This document shows, piece by piece, positions 62,695 through 64,000 of a stretch of DNA of 64,000 bases. Position 1 is the first letter of the stretch, and every line of letters begins with the position of its first letter. Position numbers and translations under genes: made by a program. Source of the DNA: Pseudonocardia sp. T1-2H (GTDB lineage Bacteria > Actinomycetota > Actinomycetes > Mycobacteriales > Pseudonocardiaceae); the NCBI RefSeq assembly GCF_038039215.1, contig NZ_JBBPCL010000001.1, positions 4,650,001 through 4,714,000 of the forward strand, in the 5' to 3' direction. Below the pieces are notes generated by a model, which was given only the letters and a program-made list of their open reading frames with translations, was not told where the DNA came from and did no database searches.

Positions 62695-63843
62695 ATGCGA
62701 GCGATGGTCTACCGGGGACCGTACAAGATCCGGGCCGAGGAGAAGGACGTCCCGGCGATCGAGCACCCGAACGACGCGATCGTGCGCGTTCAGCTCGCGG
62801 CGATCTGCGGCTCCGATCTGCACCTCTACCACGGGATGTTGCCGGACACCCGGGTCGGCATGACCTTCGGTCACGAGTTCATCGGCGTGGTCGACGAGGT
62901 GGGCTCGTCGGTGCGGAACTTGCAGCGGGGCGACCGGGTGATGGTGCCGTTCAACATCTTCTGCGGGACGTGCTGGTACTGCGCACGAGGGCTGTACTCC
63001 AACTGTCACAACGTGAATCCCAACGCCACGGCCGTCGGCGGCATCTACGGCTACTCGCACACCTGCGGCGGCTACGACGGCGGGCAGGCCGAGTACGTGC
63101 GGGTGCCGTTCGCCGACGTCGGCCCCAGCCGCATCCCGGACTGGATGGAGGACGAGGACGCGGTCCTCTGCACCGACGCGCTCGCCACCGGGTACTTCGG
63201 TGCACAGCTCGGTGACATCGTCGAGGGCGACGTGGTGGTGGTGTTCGGTGCCGGCCCGGTGGGGCTCTACGCCGCCAAGTGCGCGTGGTTGATGGGCGCG
63301 GGCCGGGTCATCGTCATCGACCACCTCGAGTACCGGCTGGAGAAGGCGCGCACGTTCGCGCAGGCCGAGACGTACAACTTCACCGAGTACGACGACATCG
63401 TGGTGCACCTGAAGAAGCTCACCGATTTCCTCGGTGCCGACGTGGCCATCGACGCGGTCGGCGCCGAGGCCGACGGCAACTTCACCCAGCACGTCACCTC
63501 CGCCAAGCTCAAGATGCAGGGCGGTTCACCCGTGGCGCTGAACTGGGCCATCGACTCCGTGCGCAAGGGCGCGACCATCTCCGTGATGGGCGCGTACGGC
63601 CCGATCTTCAGCGCGATCAAGTTCGGGGACGCCATGAACAAGGGGCTGACCCTGCGGATGAACCAGTGCCCGGTGAAACGGCAGTGGCCGCGGCTGTTCG
63701 AGCACATCCGCAACGGCTACCTCAAGCCGAGCGAGATCGTGACCCACCGGATTCCGCTCGAGCACATCTCCGAGGGCTACCACATCTTCTCGGCGAAGCT
63801 TGACGGCTGCATCAAACCGCTCGTGGTCCCGACCGCCGGCTGA
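62695..63843 (+). CDS. Zinc-dependent alcohol dehydrogenase (FDH-like MDR)
   Basis: 382 aa from ATG 62695, with GAGGAG upstream. Catalytic zinc ligands lie in AICGSDLHLYHG (Cys) and GMTFGHEFIG (His-Glu). The structural-zinc loop is CGTCWYCARGLYSNC with four Cys. The NAD domain reads VVVVFGAGPVGLYAAKCAWL followed by an acidic residue after the second strand (VIVIDH). The extended middle (NPNATAVGGIYGYSHTCGGY) is typical of the glutathione-independent formaldehyde-dehydrogenase-like branch. Substrate is unknown. The gene at 63864 follows at 20 bp and is likely co-transcribed. Confidence 0.92.
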   Translation: MRAMVYRGPYKIRAEEKDVPAIEHPNDAIVRVQLAAICGSDLHLYHGMLPDTRVGMTFGHEFIGVVDEVGSSVRNLQRGDRVMVPFNIFCGTCWYCARGLYSNCHNVNPNATAVGGIYGYSHTCGGYDGGQAEYVRVPFADVGPSRIPDWMEDEDAVLCTDALATGYFGAQLGDIVEGDVVVVFGAGPVGLYAAKCAWLMGAGRVIVIDHLEYRLEKARTFAQAETYNFTEYDDIVVHLKKLTDFLGADVAIDAVGAEADGNFTQHVTSAKLKMQGGSPVALNWAIDSVRKGATISVMGAYGPIFSAIKFGDAMNKGLTLRMNQCPVKRQWPRLFEHIRNGYLKPSEIVTHRIPLEHISEGYHIFSAKLDGCIKPLVVPTAG

Positions 63844-63863
63844 GAGAGAAGAGGAGACCCGCC

Positions 63864-64000
63864 ATGACCTACACGCCGCAGAGGCCCCCGATCTCGGAGT
63901 CGAGCGACCAGTTGCGCGCCCGAATCCCCGGCTGGGGGGTGGACCTGGACCCGAAGAACCGGCCGTCGGTGCCGAAGCTGCAGTACCAGGAGGACCTGAC
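63864..64000 (+). CDS. Start of an unidentified gene, truncated at the window edge
   Basis: ATG 63864 stands 7 bp behind GAGGAG and the frame is open to the end of the window. The 45 visible residues (YTPQRPPISESSDQLRARIP, then GWGVDLDPKNRPSVPKLQ) do not reveal a domain. Actinobacterial zinc alcohol dehydrogenases of the type upstream are often followed by a gene with a similar start, so the two probably form an operon. Confidence 0.7.
   Translation, partial: MTYTPQRPPISESSDQLRARIPGWGVDLDPKNRPSVPKLQYQEDL

Overview
The window is a very GC-rich stretch of an actinobacterial chromosome. A WhiB regulator, a PAC2 protein, a DUF3152 protein, a DinB2-type polymerase, a Cfp30B-like VOC protein, an MSMEG_1061-type flavoprotein and many GTG starts all point to the Pseudonocardiaceae or a near relative. 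The genus is an inference. I see no rRNA, tRNA, CRISPR array, transposase or phage gene.

Positions 1-17944 are one large cell-surface glycan locus. A rightward operon (1-8097) holds a FemAB/GNAT-like acyltransferase, a polysaccharide deacetylase-like protein, a GT4 glycosyltransferase, a Wzy-like polymerase, an ExoA-like GT2, a Wzx-like flippase and a beta-helix lipoprotein. A leftward operon (15970-8166) makes the sugars and the lipid-linked first sugar. A large NDP-sugar 4,6-dehydratase, an aminotransferase and an initiating sugar-phosphate transferase resemble PglF/PglE/PglC. They are followed by an acetyltransferase, aminotransferase, oxidoreductase and nucleotide-sugar dehydrogenase resembling WbpD/WbpE/WbpB/WbpA, the route to a 2,3-diacetamido uronic acid. 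A short rightward pair (16311-17944) encodes a sugar formyltransferase and a PIG-L deacetylase. The operons meet at an unusually AT-rich divergent promoter region (15971-16310). A second GT4 (59564-60796) and a CDP-glycerol-transferase-like protein (50651-52132) lie elsewhere.

The remainder is ordinary actinobacterial chromosome in small units: PAC2 protein and a pyruvate-dehydrogenase-E1-like enzyme with a divergent Lrp regulator; LemA plus membrane protein; serine hydrolase; BCCT transporter; two NlpC/P60 proteins; quinone reductase; a GntR-MFS operon with a clear operator; DinB2-type polymerase; VOC protein; EcsC protein; a PLD-helicase-DUF3427 protein; M13 peptidase; a TetR-cholesterol-oxidase-like operon; ketopantoate-reductase-like protein; IlvD; a type III CoA-transferase resembling 2-methylfumaryl-CoA isomerase; WhiB-LysR; and a zinc alcohol dehydrogenase at the right edge.

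Three features stand out. First, six genes carry eight single-base indels, mostly in G/C runs, which looks more like assembly error than biology. Second, a 22-bp-period repeat sits directly behind the stop codons of two convergent genes and reads in the sense direction of each. Third, a 61-aa protein with a duplicated GYDxAHE motif has no relative I recognise. The Leu at the expected steric-gate position of the DinB2-type polymerase and 20 near-identical 18-bp repeats in an NlpC/P60 gene are also worth a look.
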